64,000 nucleotides of DNA from an uncultured Eubacteriales bacterium (lineage in GTDB: Bacteria > Bacillota > Clostridia > Christensenellales > UBA1242): positions 37,871 to 101,870 of the forward strand of contig CARUPR010000005.1 in assembly GCA_949077035.1 (NCBI GenBank), given 5' to 3'. Shown piece by piece: positions 1 to 7,891 of this stretch. The notes under the pieces were generated by a model. It was not told the origin of the DNA. It saw nothing but the letters and a program-made list of their open reading frames with translations, and did no database searches. Positions within the stretch are counted from its first letter, which is position 1. Every line of letters begins with the position of its first letter. The position numbers and the translations under genes are program-made.

Positions 1-1111
1 ATCAACCAATTTACAAAGAGTTTGAGAGTTATGTTATTCTAGATACCACTAAAACTGATGATAATAATCAACCAATTTACAAAGAGTTTGAGAGTTATGT
101 TATTCTAGATACCACTAAAACGCTTGAAAACGAAGAAATTAAAGCTATAAGGTTTGAGAGTTATGTTATTCTAGATACCACTAAAACACAAAAAATCTTC
201 AATCTTTGCCTATAACAGTTTGAGAGTTATGTTATTCTAGATACCACTAAAACTAACTACCATTAATATTTATGCTTTCAATATGTTTGAGAGTTATGTT
301 ATTCTAGATACCACTAAAACAAATAAATAAAAGTTGATGTTTCTATACCCGTTTGAGAGTTATGTTATTCTAGATACCACTAAAACCTAGTTCCTTTTAA
401 TGTCACATATTCACTTGTTTGAGAGTTATGTTATTCTAGATACCACTAAAACATATTTGCATGAATAGATTATCAAAGCTATGTTTGAGAGTTATGTTAT
501 TCTAGATACCACTAAAACAAAAACAATAACAAGTAATAAACAACGCATGTTTGAGAGTTATGTTATTCTAGATACCACTAAAACAGGATATGAATTTGTA
601 GGGTGGACAATCGAGTTTGAGAGTTATGTTATTCTAGATACCACTAAAACGAAAATCTTTCACAAATTCTTTATATGTATGTTTGAGAGTTATGTTATTC
701 TAGATACCACTAAAACTTTAAAGACAAATATATATATAGTCTGTCTGTTTGAGAGTTATGTTATTCTAGATACCACTAAAACCCAACCAACAAATTTAAT
801 CGCAGGTTGCTCGTTTGAGAGTTATGTTATTCTAGATACCACTAAAACCATCATTCTTTTCAGGAATATCAACATCAGGTTTGAGAGTTATGTTATTCTA
901 GATACCACTAAAACTAGTAGGAATTGTTTTGCTTGTTGAATTAAGTTTGAGAGTTATGTTATTCTAGATACCACTAAAACTCTACCGAATTTAACCATAT
1001 TATCTCGTAGTTTGAGAGTTATGTTATTCTAGATACTGCTAAAACGAAAGGTTACACTTTCATATTCAATTCAAAGTTTGAGAGTTTTGTTATTTTTGGT
1101 TGTTTAGCTTT
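1..1111 (+). CRISPR. CRISPR array, distal part, 17 repeats of 36 bp
   Basis: Repeats begin GTTTGAGAG and end ACTAAAAC; they start at 20, 86, 152, 218, 285, 351, 417, 483, 549, 615, 681, 747, 813, 879, 945, 1010 and 1076. Spacers are 29-31 bp. The repeat at 1010 has three changes near its 3' end and the one at 1076 keeps only its first third, so the leader-distal end is on the right and the leader lies off the left edge. The GTTT...AAAAC form and 36-bp/30-bp spacing match type II arrays. No cas gene or matching anti-repeat was noticed in the window. The partial first spacer (1-19) equals the last 19 bases of the second spacer (56-85). Confidence 0.97.
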
Positions 1112-1117
1112 TGTTTT

Positions 1118-1148
1118 GCAAACAGGTTTTGGCTTGTTTGCTTTTTTT
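1118..1148 (+). terminator. Terminator behind the CRISPR array
   Basis: Seven-bp stem GCAAACA (1118-1124) and TGTTTGC (1135-1141) followed by seven T. It lies just past the last degenerate repeat and probably ends pre-crRNA transcription. Confidence 0.75.
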
Positions 1149-1149
1149 A

Positions 1150-1240
1150 TGAATATAAGATAGGAAGGCATTAAATGAATTTTATCTTTACAAGCGCAAG
1201 ATTGGCATGAATAAAATGAGTGCTGTCTTTTTTTTAAATT
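1150..1240 (+). repeat. Two units of an interspersed hairpin repeat
   Basis: Two degenerate copies (about 1152-1187 and 1190-1232) of the window-wide element with AGATAG/GCATGAATAAAATGAGTGC and a closing CTATCT/CTGTCTTT. The same family is found at 7697, 19175, 25848, 25975 and 38617. Confidence 0.6.
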
Positions 1241-1252
1241 TTAAAAAAGGGC

Positions 1253-1281
1253 TTGACAAGTAATGTGTAATATGTTATTAT
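1253..1281 (+). promoter_or_regulatory. Promoter of the PLP/radical-SAM/NadE operon
   Basis: TTGACA at 1253-1258, 17-bp spacer, TATTAT at 1276-1281; start codon follows at 1304 behind AAGAGGAG. Confidence 0.75.
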
Positions 1282-1303
1282 CAATATAGTAATAAGAGGA
1301 GCT

Positions 1304-2383
1304 ATGGATAAAAATAACATTTTTTATATTAATACCAAACGTTTGGATGCTAATTTTGAAGAGTATAGGAAGTTAGCAAGCGTTTGTTATCCAATCAAAG
1401 CTAATTCAGCAAAGCAGGTATTGCTTAAGCTTAAACCTTTGATAGAAAATGGGGGGGGGTATTTTTCAGTTAGCTCTTTTAATCATTTTGAAAACCTTTT
1501 AAAATATAAGATTTCGTCTGAAAATGTATGTTTAATTAATGTATTATGTAAAGATGAAATAATTAAAAAATTGTATCATGAAGGGGTAAGATTTTTTACC
1601 TTTGATAATATTGACAAATTAAAGACCTTTCTTTTGTATGCAGATGATTTGTATACAAAGCTTTGTTTTAGGCTTAATATATCGGAAGTTTTCAAAGAGC
1701 AATCACATTTAGGTTGCAAAGTTGATGAAATTAAACAGATGATAAAATTGGCAAAAGAGAGAATGGTTGGAATAAGTTTTTATTTGCCGGGGAAATTAAA
1801 AAGCAAAAAAAGTTCTCTGCGAAAAATGTTGAATTTTATTTATAAGAATTTTAATAATGAGATAGATTTTATAAGTATTGCTGGAATTAAGCAGCCGCAA
1901 TCAATTGACAAAGAATTTTTAAACTTTATCAGGGATAAGATGAAATTGAAAAATCTATATCTTGAGCCTGGGCAGTTTCTTCTTGAAAAAACTATGCGTT
2001 TGGAAACTGACATATTAAGATTTATAGATGGAAGGCATAAAATGTTGGTCATTCAAAATGGCTTGTTTAGTGGTTTTTTGGATAAACTCATATTCAACAA
2101 AAAATATCAGTTTTATTTAAAAAACAAGGAAAAAGTATATCCGATTTTTCAAAAAAGAGGACTAAATAGGGTTAGTATCGATTTTTATGGAGGCTCTGGT
2201 GATTGCAGCGACTTTCTTGGAAAATATTATATAGATAGAGAAATTTGCAAGATGATAAACCAAGATTCGAAAATAATTATTGATAATATTGGTGCTTATT
2301 TTGAAGAATTTTATATGCCGCATGGTGGGGATATAAAGACAGAATATTTAATAAATGATAAAGGAGAAAATTATGAAATTTAA
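1304..2383 (+). CDS. PLP-dependent decarboxylase-like protein (LysA/ODC fold)
   Basis: 359 residues, close to the 370-420 usual for fold-type III decarboxylases. Seen: YPIKAN around residues 29-34, where Lys32 is the expected PLP lysine; LEPGQ near 220-225, the position of the family EPGR phosphate-binding segment; GGSGDCSDF near 296-304, matching the catalytic Cys-Asp element; GAYFEEF near the C-terminus. The usual SHIGS segment is changed to FYLPGK, so the substrate is likely not plain diaminopimelate or ornithine. First gene of a four-gene operon; it overlaps the next gene by 11 bases. A run of nine G (1451-1459) inside the glycine-rich motif could permit slippage. SD is very close to the ATG (2 bases after AGGAG). 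Family assignment is firm, reaction unknown. Confidence 0.8.
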   Translation: MDKNNIFYINTKRLDANFEEYRKLASVCYPIKANSAKQVLLKLKPLIENGGGYFSVSSFNHFENLLKYKISSENVCLINVLCKDEIIKKLYHEGVRFFTFDNIDKLKTFLLYADDLYTKLCFRLNISEVFKEQSHLGCKVDEIKQMIKLAKERMVGISFYLPGKLKSKKSSLRKMLNFIYKNFNNEIDFISIAGIKQPQSIDKEFLNFIRDKMKLKNLYLEPGQFLLEKTMRLETDILRFIDGRHKMLVIQNGLFSGFLDKLIFNKKYQFYLKNKEKVYPIFQKRGLNRVSIDFYGGSGDCSDFLGKYYIDREICKMINQDSKIIIDNIGAYFEEFYMPHGGDIKTEYLINDKGENYEI

Positions 2384-3245
2384 AATGTTTAGTGTGGTTG
2401 TTGGTAAAGATGCTTGTATTGCTTCCTGTCCATTTTGTGTATCAGGATGCAAACCAAACAAAGAGAACCTTGAAAGTCCGAAGGTGAATTTTAGAAATTT
2501 TAACATTGCTTGCAATTTGGCAAATAGGAGCGGAGTAGACACAGTTATGTTGACAAGTCGAGGCGAACCTTTGTTATATCCTGACCAAATAACAGGTTAT
2601 CTTGAAGTTTTAAAAGAATATAAGTTTCCTTTTATAGAGCTTCAAACAAATTGTATTTTGGTGGAAAAAAATAGAGATAAATATGACAGTTATTTAAAAA
2701 AATGGTATCAGCTTGGACTTACTACAATTACCATATCTGTTGTAAGTAATAAAAAGGAAATCAATAAAAGGATATATCAACCAAATAGCGAATATATTGA
2801 GCTTGAAAATTTGATAAAGTATCTTCATGAAATAGGTTTTTCTTTAAGGCTTACCTGTGTAATGTGCAAGGGAATGATGGACAACGAGCAAGATATCGAA
2901 AATTTTATCAATTTTGCAAGAGAAAATAAGGTAGAGCAGGTTACACTTCGACCGGTAAATGATGAATATAGAAGACAATCTGCGCATGATTGGATTGAGA
3001 TTAATAAGCTTTCTCAAGCAAAGAAGGAAGAAATAAGAGGCTATTTGGATAGAGTTGGCACAAGGCTGTTGGTGCTTGAACGTATTGGAAGTGTGTATGA
3101 TGTCAATGGTCAAAATGTCATGTATTCATTACCACTTACAAAATATACTCGTGATGAAAATCCAGAAAATGGCAGGCAATTAATTTTCTTCCCTGATGGG
3201 CATATACGCTATGAATGGGAGATGGAAGGGGGAATATTATTATGA
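2373..3245 (+). CDS. Radical SAM protein
   Basis: 290 residues starting at the ATG 6 bases after AAGGAG; an upstream in-frame ATG at 2355 lacks an SD. The cluster motif CIASCPFC (CxxxCxxC) lies at about residues 11-18, followed by a third nearby Cys, and SRGEPLL replaces the common GGEPLL. The C-terminal part ends FFPDGHIRYEW and has no clear second cluster (no SPASM-like Cys set). It overlaps the upstream decarboxylase-like gene by 11 bases and the NadE-like gene by 4 (ATGA), so the products are probably made together. The family generates a 5'-deoxyadenosyl radical from SAM; the substrate cannot be read from the sequence. Context suggests a small-molecule pathway with an ATP-dependent amidation or adenylation step. 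Confidence 0.85.
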   Translation: MKFKMFSVVVGKDACIASCPFCVSGCKPNKENLESPKVNFRNFNIACNLANRSGVDTVMLTSRGEPLLYPDQITGYLEVLKEYKFPFIELQTNCILVEKNRDKYDSYLKKWYQLGLTTITISVVSNKKEINKRIYQPNSEYIELENLIKYLHEIGFSLRLTCVMCKGMMDNEQDIENFINFARENKVEQVTLRPVNDEYRRQSAHDWIEINKLSQAKKEEIRGYLDRVGTRLLVLERIGSVYDVNGQNVMYSLPLTKYTRDENPENGRQLIFFPDGHIRYEWEMEGGILL

Positions 3246-4240
3246 AAGTATACAACAAACAAAGTACAAAACCGGTATGCGATGAAATACTTGCACTTAT
3301 AGAAAATTTAAGAGAAGAAAAGGGCTTTAATGCCAAAGAATATATAGACAAAAAGGCAGAGCTTCTCAATCGATATTTAAAGAAATTCAATCTTTCTGCC
3401 TGTGTGGTTGCTGTAAGTGGAGGGATTGATTCTGCAATTGTCCTTGCAATTGTAGATTATGCTTCAAAACTGGAAGGCTCGCCAATTAAAAAAATTGTGC
3501 CTTTGCTTTTGCCAATCATTAAATCTGTAGGGGTGACAAATCAGGATAAGGCGACAGAAAGAGGGGAAGAGTTGTGTCAAAAACTTGGTCTTCCTGCCTA
3601 TGTGATTGATTTATCAAAAATAAATACTCTTATCCGCACTACGCTTGAGGGCACTATTTCGATTGAAGGTAAGCCATGGGCTATTGGTCAACTTGGTCCA
3701 TACAGCAGAACACCTATCCTTTATTATACCACAAGTCTTTTATGTCAAGAGGGTTTAAATGCGGTTGTTTGCGGAACAACAAACAGAGATGAAGGTACTT
3801 ATTTGGGATATATTGGCAAGGCATCAGATGGTATGGTTGACCTTCAAATTATTTCTGACCTTCATAAATCAGAGGTTTATAAGGTGGCAAAAGAGCTGAA
3901 TGTGCCAAAAAGCATAATTGAGGTTTCTCCAAGCGGCGATATGTATGACAACAGAACTGATGAGATGGTGTTTGGTGCGCCTTATGACTTTGTTGAATAT
4001 TATTTGAATTATATAAACTTTGATGAAGAAGAAAAGTCAAAGATTTTGTCTTCTCTTTCAAAGCAAGCAAGAGAGCAATTTGAGTTATACGCAGAAAATT
4101 TGGAAAATATGCACAGATACAATCTTCATAAATATATGTCAAAATCGCCTGCAATTCATTTAGATTTATGGGATTGTTCTGCCAAAGATGGTTGGGGAAA
4201 TTTCAACCAAGCAATAAAAGAGATTATGGCAAGAAAATAG
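3242..4240 (+). CDS. NadE-like ATP-dependent amide synthetase (NAD synthetase family)
   Basis: 332 residues from the ATG in the ATGA overlap, behind AAGGGGG. The adenine-nucleotide alpha hydrolase loop AVSGGIDSA is at about residues 54-62; CGTTNRDEG, GYIGKASDG and DLQIISDLHKSEV follow in the order seen in ammonia-dependent NAD synthetase, which makes NAD from deamido-NAD, ATP and ammonia. No glutaminase domain is present, and the protein is longer than the 245-280 residues of typical NadE. Because it is embedded between a radical SAM protein and a nucleotidyltransferase fusion, it may serve a dedicated pathway and act on another carboxylate rather than, or besides, deamido-NAD. Family certain, exact substrate not. 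Confidence 0.82.
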   Translation: MKVYNKQSTKPVCDEILALIENLREEKGFNAKEYIDKKAELLNRYLKKFNLSACVVAVSGGIDSAIVLAIVDYASKLEGSPIKKIVPLLLPIIKSVGVTNQDKATERGEELCQKLGLPAYVIDLSKINTLIRTTLEGTISIEGKPWAIGQLGPYSRTPILYYTTSLLCQEGLNAVVCGTTNRDEGTYLGYIGKASDGMVDLQIISDLHKSEVYKVAKELNVPKSIIEVSPSGDMYDNRTDEMVFGAPYDFVEYYLNYINFDEEEKSKILSSLSKQAREQFELYAENLENMHRYNLHKYMSKSPAIHLDLWDCSAKDGWGNFNQAIKEIMARK

Positions 4241-4243
4241 ATA

Positions 4244-5881
4244 ATGAAAAGAAATTATATGAAAATTAATGAAAAAATCTTAAAAAAGATAGAAAATGAC
4301 AGGTTTTATAGCAAATTATATGATAAATATCATGATTATGACCTGCTTGTCGATGCAGGATTTATTGATAGCAAGGTTGAAGCTAAAGATTTTTATAACT
4401 TAAATTTACTCACAACACCTGTTGGTAAACTTTTGAATAAACAATATAACAATCCAATTGTTCTCTTATCAACTGGCGGATTTTTACCTATTCATGAAGG
4501 GCATATTGAAATGATGAATATAGCAAAAAATGAACTGGAAAAATTGGGTTATGATGTCATTGGTGGATATTTTTCACCATCTCATGAAGATTATGTTTCA
4601 ACAAAACCTTATTATAATTCAAATTTGGGCGAAAGACTTTTAGAATGTCAAAAGGTTGTTAAAAATTCAGATTGGCTTATGATTGACCCATGGGAATGTA
4701 TGTATGTTGAAAGCTATATAAACTTTACAAGCGTAATTGATAGACTTGAGCGCTATCTAAAGAAATATGTTGATAAAGAAATAAAAGTCGCTTATGTTTT
4801 TGGCAGTGATAATGCAAAATTTAATTATGCCTTTTTAGAAGATGGAATGGGAGTTTGTGTAAGCCGAAATGATACCAGAAAAGAATTTTTGCAAATAAAA
4901 TCTATATTATCGGCAAATAATCGTCTTTTCATTGAAAATAATGACAATTCTTCCAAATTATCTTCAAGAAACATTAGAAAAGATAAAACTATAAAAAAAA
5001 CGATTGAAAGTGAAAAAAATGAGAGTTTGGCAAAAGAGCTTGCATCTAAGGAAAGGTCTACAAATTTTCTGATAAGAGATGAGGGGATGCTGCCATTTGA
5101 AAATTTGCTGAAAATAGTTGATAAAAATGTTTTGATTAAAGCAAGGGAGAAATTTTTAAAATCACTTAAAAAGCTTTTTCAAAAGGAGTTTGGAAAGAAC
5201 TTGAAAGTTATGACCATTAAGGTTGAAGAGCAGCTTAAGGTTGCCTATCAAGAACTTCAGAATGCAAATACTTTAAGTATCGATAGTTATTTTAATGGTA
5301 ATTTTAATTTAAATATAAGCAGGCTATTTGATATCTCTTCACCGCAACTTGGAAGTCTGGGGCTTATTCCGAGAGTTGGCAGTCCAAGTTTTGATAAGCA
5401 AATATCGCTTATCAAGAAGGGTAGTTATACCTTGGTCGATGATGACAGCGTGAGCGGAGAAACAATCAATAAAATAAAAAAGCTTTTGCCAAATTCGATA
5501 GAAATAAATGAGATATATCTTTTATCCAATATTTATAAGGAAAGATATTTTGATGTTGTCGATTTAAGAGATTTTATTATAGGAGTAGAAAACAGCGGTC
5601 TTTCTGTCCGTCTGCCAAACAATGAAAATGTCAGGTGTCCTTATCTTTTGCCTTATGTAAATTTAACCACAAGAGCAAGTGTAAAACCACAAAATCAATA
5701 TGATTTTTCTTTAAAACTTTGGAAACTTAACCATAAGTTTTATAAAAGTTTGAATACAACAATTTATTTAAATAATTTAGAGCCATCTTTTATCAAGTTT
5801 ATGAAATTTATAGGGTTTCAAGAAAATGATAAAGTTGAAGACATATGTTTATGGCATATAAATAGCTTAAAATTTAAATAA
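4244..5881 (+). CDS. NMNAT-like nucleotidyltransferase fused to a phosphoribosyltransferase-like domain
   Basis: 545 residues. The N-terminal half has GGFLPIHEGH (about 78-87), the (H/T)xGH signature of nucleotidyltransferases, then FGSDNAKFN near 188 and SSRNIRKD near 245, matching the ISSTxIR region of NadD-type enzymes. The C-terminal half has YTLVDDDSVSGET near 395-407, the PRPP-binding loop of type I phosphoribosyltransferases. Such a fusion could build and adenylylate a ribonucleotide, which fits the adjacent NadE-like gene. A second Met at 4259 is an alternative start; neither has a strong SD, so coupling to the upstream stop (gap of 3 bases) is likely. Last gene before a terminator. 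Domain calls are firm from motifs; the combined reaction is inference. Confidence 0.72.
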   Translation: MKRNYMKINEKILKKIENDRFYSKLYDKYHDYDLLVDAGFIDSKVEAKDFYNLNLLTTPVGKLLNKQYNNPIVLLSTGGFLPIHEGHIEMMNIAKNELEKLGYDVIGGYFSPSHEDYVSTKPYYNSNLGERLLECQKVVKNSDWLMIDPWECMYVESYINFTSVIDRLERYLKKYVDKEIKVAYVFGSDNAKFNYAFLEDGMGVCVSRNDTRKEFLQIKSILSANNRLFIENNDNSSKLSSRNIRKDKTIKKTIESEKNESLAKELASKERSTNFLIRDEGMLPFENLLKIVDKNVLIKAREKFLKSLKKLFQKEFGKNLKVMTIKVEEQLKVAYQELQNANTLSIDSYFNGNFNLNISRLFDISSPQLGSLGLIPRVGSPSFDKQISLIKKGSYTLVDDDSVSGETINKIKKLLPNSIEINEIYLLSNIYKERYFDVVDLRDFIIGVENSGLSVRLPNNENVRCPYLLPYVNLTTRASVKPQNQYDFSLKLWKLNHKFYKSLNTTIYLNNLEPSFIKFMKFIGFQENDKVEDICLWHINSLKFK

Positions 5882-5963
5882 TGTTTATTGATATTTAAAA
5901 GTTAAATCATGTTTGACAAAAAAAATAATTCTTTTTTATAATATATTTGATAATATTTAAAAT

Positions 5964-5986
5964 AGACGATTTATCGTCTGTTTTTT
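5964..5986 (+). terminator. Terminator of the four-gene operon
   Basis: Stem AGACGA (5964-5969) and TCGTCT (5974-5979) with loop TTTA, then GTTTTTTAA. Confidence 0.8.
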
Positions 5987-6138
5987 AATTTATTATATAT
6001 AATTGAATTAAAAATCAATCAAACCATTGAAATCTATTAAAAATTAATAAAAAACATTAAAAATCATGAAAAAAGATTGAAAATCATGAAAAAGCAATAA
6101 AATTTATCAAAAATTTTTAAAATTTTTTAATTTTTTTT
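5987..6138. repeat. A/T-rich intergenic stretch with degenerate short repeats
   Basis: Runs of AAAATCATGAAAAA- and AATTAATAAAAA-like words between the operon terminator and the MerR promoter. No open reading frame, RNA gene or clear site was seen before 6149. Confidence 0.5.
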
Positions 6139-6148
6139 GAAAAAACGC

Positions 6149-6179
6149 TTGAGTGTATAGTGAGCTATAATGATAAAGT
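6149..6179 (+). promoter_or_regulatory. MerR-type promoter/operator with 19-bp spacer
   Basis: TTGAGT (6149-6154) and TAAAGT (6174-6179) are 19 bp apart, the over-long spacing typical of MerR-controlled promoters, and the spacer holds the dyad TATAG-TGAG-CTATA (6156-6169). A TATAAT at 6166-6171 offers an alternative -10 without a good -35. The site lies directly before the MerR gene, so autoregulation is inferred. Confidence 0.6.
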
Positions 6180-6199
6180 GAAGCTGAAAGGAGGGGAAA

Positions 6200-7342
6200 A
6201 TGTTTTCTATAGGTAAATTTTCAAAGCTTACAGGGGTAAGCAAAAAAACATTGATATGGTATGATAACATTGGCCTTTTAAAACCAGAATATGTCAACGA
6301 AGAAAATGGTTATAGATACTATGACACTGATAGCGTGAAGAAACTTGCAAATATTCAATATCTGCAATCTTTGGATTTCAGCATCAATGAAATTATGAAT
6401 TTAACAGAAAAGGTAATTTCTTATAAAATTCAATGTTTAAATAATAAAATTGAATATATCAAAACAAATATTCCCTTGCTTGAAAATTTAATGGAGGGAA
6501 ATATGAAGAAAAAAATTTTAAGCATTTATGATGTTCAAAAAAGCTATCAACATCAATCAAGAATTCAAGGAAAGTGGATATATGCAATGTCTACAAACAA
6601 TTTTGCAGAGGCAATTTTGCCATGTCCTATTAAAACAAAATCAAAAGATATGCCAGGTGAGTTGTTTTTTGGTGAAAAACAGAGTGGAACAGACACCGAA
6701 AATCATTTGTATTATACCATTGACCAAGTTCGGATGAAAGATAAAGTTTTCAATTTTTTAATTATGAATTTGGATGATAATTTAATTTTGTTTGAAAGAA
6801 AAGAGCCTTATGCAGATGAAGCGAAAGAGCAGGAATTATATTTTCATGTCTATCAAAGACTAAACCGTATTCCTTATACACAAAAGGATATGGAGCTAAT
6901 CAAAAACAAGGCAGAATATAGAAAACCAAAGATGAATATTAAGTCTTGTGAGCATGATGGTCATCTTGATGGGACTTGGAAGCATATTGACAACATAAAG
7001 GGAAGTGAAATAAAAAATTATAAAGAAAGAGAAAAGAAAGATGTTTTTAATATCCTCTTTCCAATGTATGATAAGATAACTTTCAATAAAAATGAAGTTT
7101 CTGTCATGCCAGCTGAGCAAAATTTGACAGTAGGAAAGAAAGTTTACAGCAAAGAAAATTCAATGATGAAACTTTATGTTTGCACAAAAGAAACCTTTAT
7201 TGAAAATTCTATTTTAAATGTAAGACATAATATTGTTGAAAGAAATGTTGATGGTCAGGTTTATTTGTTTATCAATTTTACCAATGACCTTGATATTGAT
7301 GAAGAAACATTAATTTTTGTTTATAAAAAAATTTATGATTAA
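6200..7342 (+). CDS. MerR-family transcriptional regulator with a C-terminal ligand-type domain
   Basis: 380 residues behind AAGGAGG. Residues 1-70 are a MerR winged helix (FSIGKFSKLTGVSKKTLIWY, NGYRYYD, LQSLDFSINEI), which binds a dyad inside a long promoter spacer and twists the DNA when its effector binds. A short coiled linker follows (about 75-105). The rest carries two related segments, each with an I/LDGTW- or IQGKW-type start (near 120 and 255), suggesting a duplicated beta-rich effector-binding region comparable in size to multidrug-sensing MerR proteins. It is monocistronic, between its own operator promoter and a stretch of repeats. The effector is unknown; regulation of its own gene is the only target visible. 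Confidence 0.85.
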   Translation: MFSIGKFSKLTGVSKKTLIWYDNIGLLKPEYVNEENGYRYYDTDSVKKLANIQYLQSLDFSINEIMNLTEKVISYKIQCLNNKIEYIKTNIPLLENLMEGNMKKKILSIYDVQKSYQHQSRIQGKWIYAMSTNNFAEAILPCPIKTKSKDMPGELFFGEKQSGTDTENHLYYTIDQVRMKDKVFNFLIMNLDDNLILFERKEPYADEAKEQELYFHVYQRLNRIPYTQKDMELIKNKAEYRKPKMNIKSCEHDGHLDGTWKHIDNIKGSEIKNYKEREKKDVFNILFPMYDKITFNKNEVSVMPAEQNLTVGKKVYSKENSMMKLYVCTKETFIENSILNVRHNIVERNVDGQVYLFINFTNDLDIDEETLIFVYKKIYD

Positions 7343-7380
7343 AATTTAAATTGATTTGAAAATGAATTTTGAATCGATTT

Positions 7381-7426
7381 GAAAATGATTTTTAGATGGG
7401 TTTAAAAATGATTTTTAGATGGGTTT
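7381..7426. repeat. Two tandem copies of a 23-bp repeat
   Basis: Copies at 7381-7403 and 7404-7426 differ only at the first base (core ATGATTTTTAGATGGGTTT). Related words continue upstream to 7350. No function is apparent. Confidence 0.7.
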
Positions 7427-7495
7427 AAAAAATCATATAAAAATTGGTGAAAAATAACAACAAACAATTTTAAATAATTTTTTTAACAAAAAACA

Positions 7496-7524
7496 TTTAC
7501 AATTGCATAACATGATGTTAGAAT
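7496..7524 (+). promoter_or_regulatory. Promoter of the Asn leader and aspS-gatCAB
   Basis: TTTACA (7496-7501), 17-bp spacer, TAGAAT (7519-7524). Transcription would start near 7531, 22 bases before the leader-peptide ATG. Confidence 0.7.
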
Positions 7525-7552
7525 AGGCATAAAAAAACAAAAGGAGCAAGTT

Positions 7553-7633
7553 ATGTTGAGATTTGTTAGAGTTAATAACAACAATAATAACAACACATTG
7601 ATTTCAATGGGTTCCTTTTGCGTTGTCTATTAA
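7553..7633 (+). CDS. Asn-rich leader peptide of an attenuator (26 aa)
   Basis: ATG six bases after AGGAG (7542-7546). The peptide reads MLRFVRV, then seven consecutive Asn (codons 8-14, 7574-7594), then TLISMGSFCVVY and stop TAA. A U-tailed terminator follows 26 bases after the stop. Downstream genes make Asn-tRNA by the indirect route (AspRS plus GatCAB), so ribosome stalling at Asn codons when Asn-tRNA is scarce would be the natural sensor, as in his, trp or leu leader peptides. The gene is too short for normal gene finding. Promoter, SD, codon run and terminator are visible; the regulatory role is inferred and was not checked against known leaders. Confidence 0.8.
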   Translation: MLRFVRVNNNNNNNTLISMGSFCVVY

Positions 7634-7681
7634 CATTTTGTAAGTATTAAGATTGTTAAGCAGAGCGGGGAAGTGAACCTG
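7608..7681 (+). promoter_or_regulatory. Candidate antiterminator pairing of the Asn attenuator
   Basis: Leader bases 7608-7619 (TGGGTTCCTTTT) can pair with 7670-7681 (loop and start of the 3' arm of the terminator) in about 11 pairs with G-U pairs and one mismatch. This excludes the terminator. A ribosome stalled on the Asn codons would leave 7608-7619 free; one that reaches the stop codon would cover it. Drawn by eye, not folded. Confidence 0.5.
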
Positions 7682-7694
7682 CTCTGCTTTTTTT
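7660..7694 (+). terminator. Attenuator terminator
   Basis: Ten-bp stem GCAGAGCGGG (7660-7669) and CCTGCTCTGC (7678-7687), one G-U pair, 8-base loop, then seven T. Confidence 0.88.
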
Positions 7695-7696
7695 AA

Positions 7697-7815
7697 GACA
7701 AGATAGGCAGATAAGTGTTATCTTTAGAAAGGCAAGCTAGATAGGAGAGTGTGAGTGCTATCTTTAGTAGCGCATGATAGGCAGGAAAACATGAGTGCTA
7801 TCTTACTATCGCAAG
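7697..7815 (+). repeat. Three units of the interspersed hairpin repeat
   Basis: Units at about 7697-7726, 7731-7766 and 7770-7806, each with GATAGG...GAGTGCTATCTT-type inverted ends, then the start of a further unit (CGCAAGAAAG). They sit between the attenuator terminator and aspS, so the leader transcript must cross them. Confidence 0.7.
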
Positions 7816-7891
7816 AAAGAAAAAAGAAAGAAATTTATGGTTGCCAGAAAGACAAATTTATAAAAATAAAAAATTTTAAAAGGAGAAAAAA

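Noticed and set aside
481..939. 152-residue ORF made of repeated FESYVILDTTKT
   Set aside because: It is a translation of CRISPR repeats; the 66-bp unit is divisible by three, so a frame stays open.
1076..1300. tracrRNA downstream of the CRISPR array
   Set aside because: No stretch complementary to the repeat was found; the hairpin at 1118-1148 is a simple terminator.
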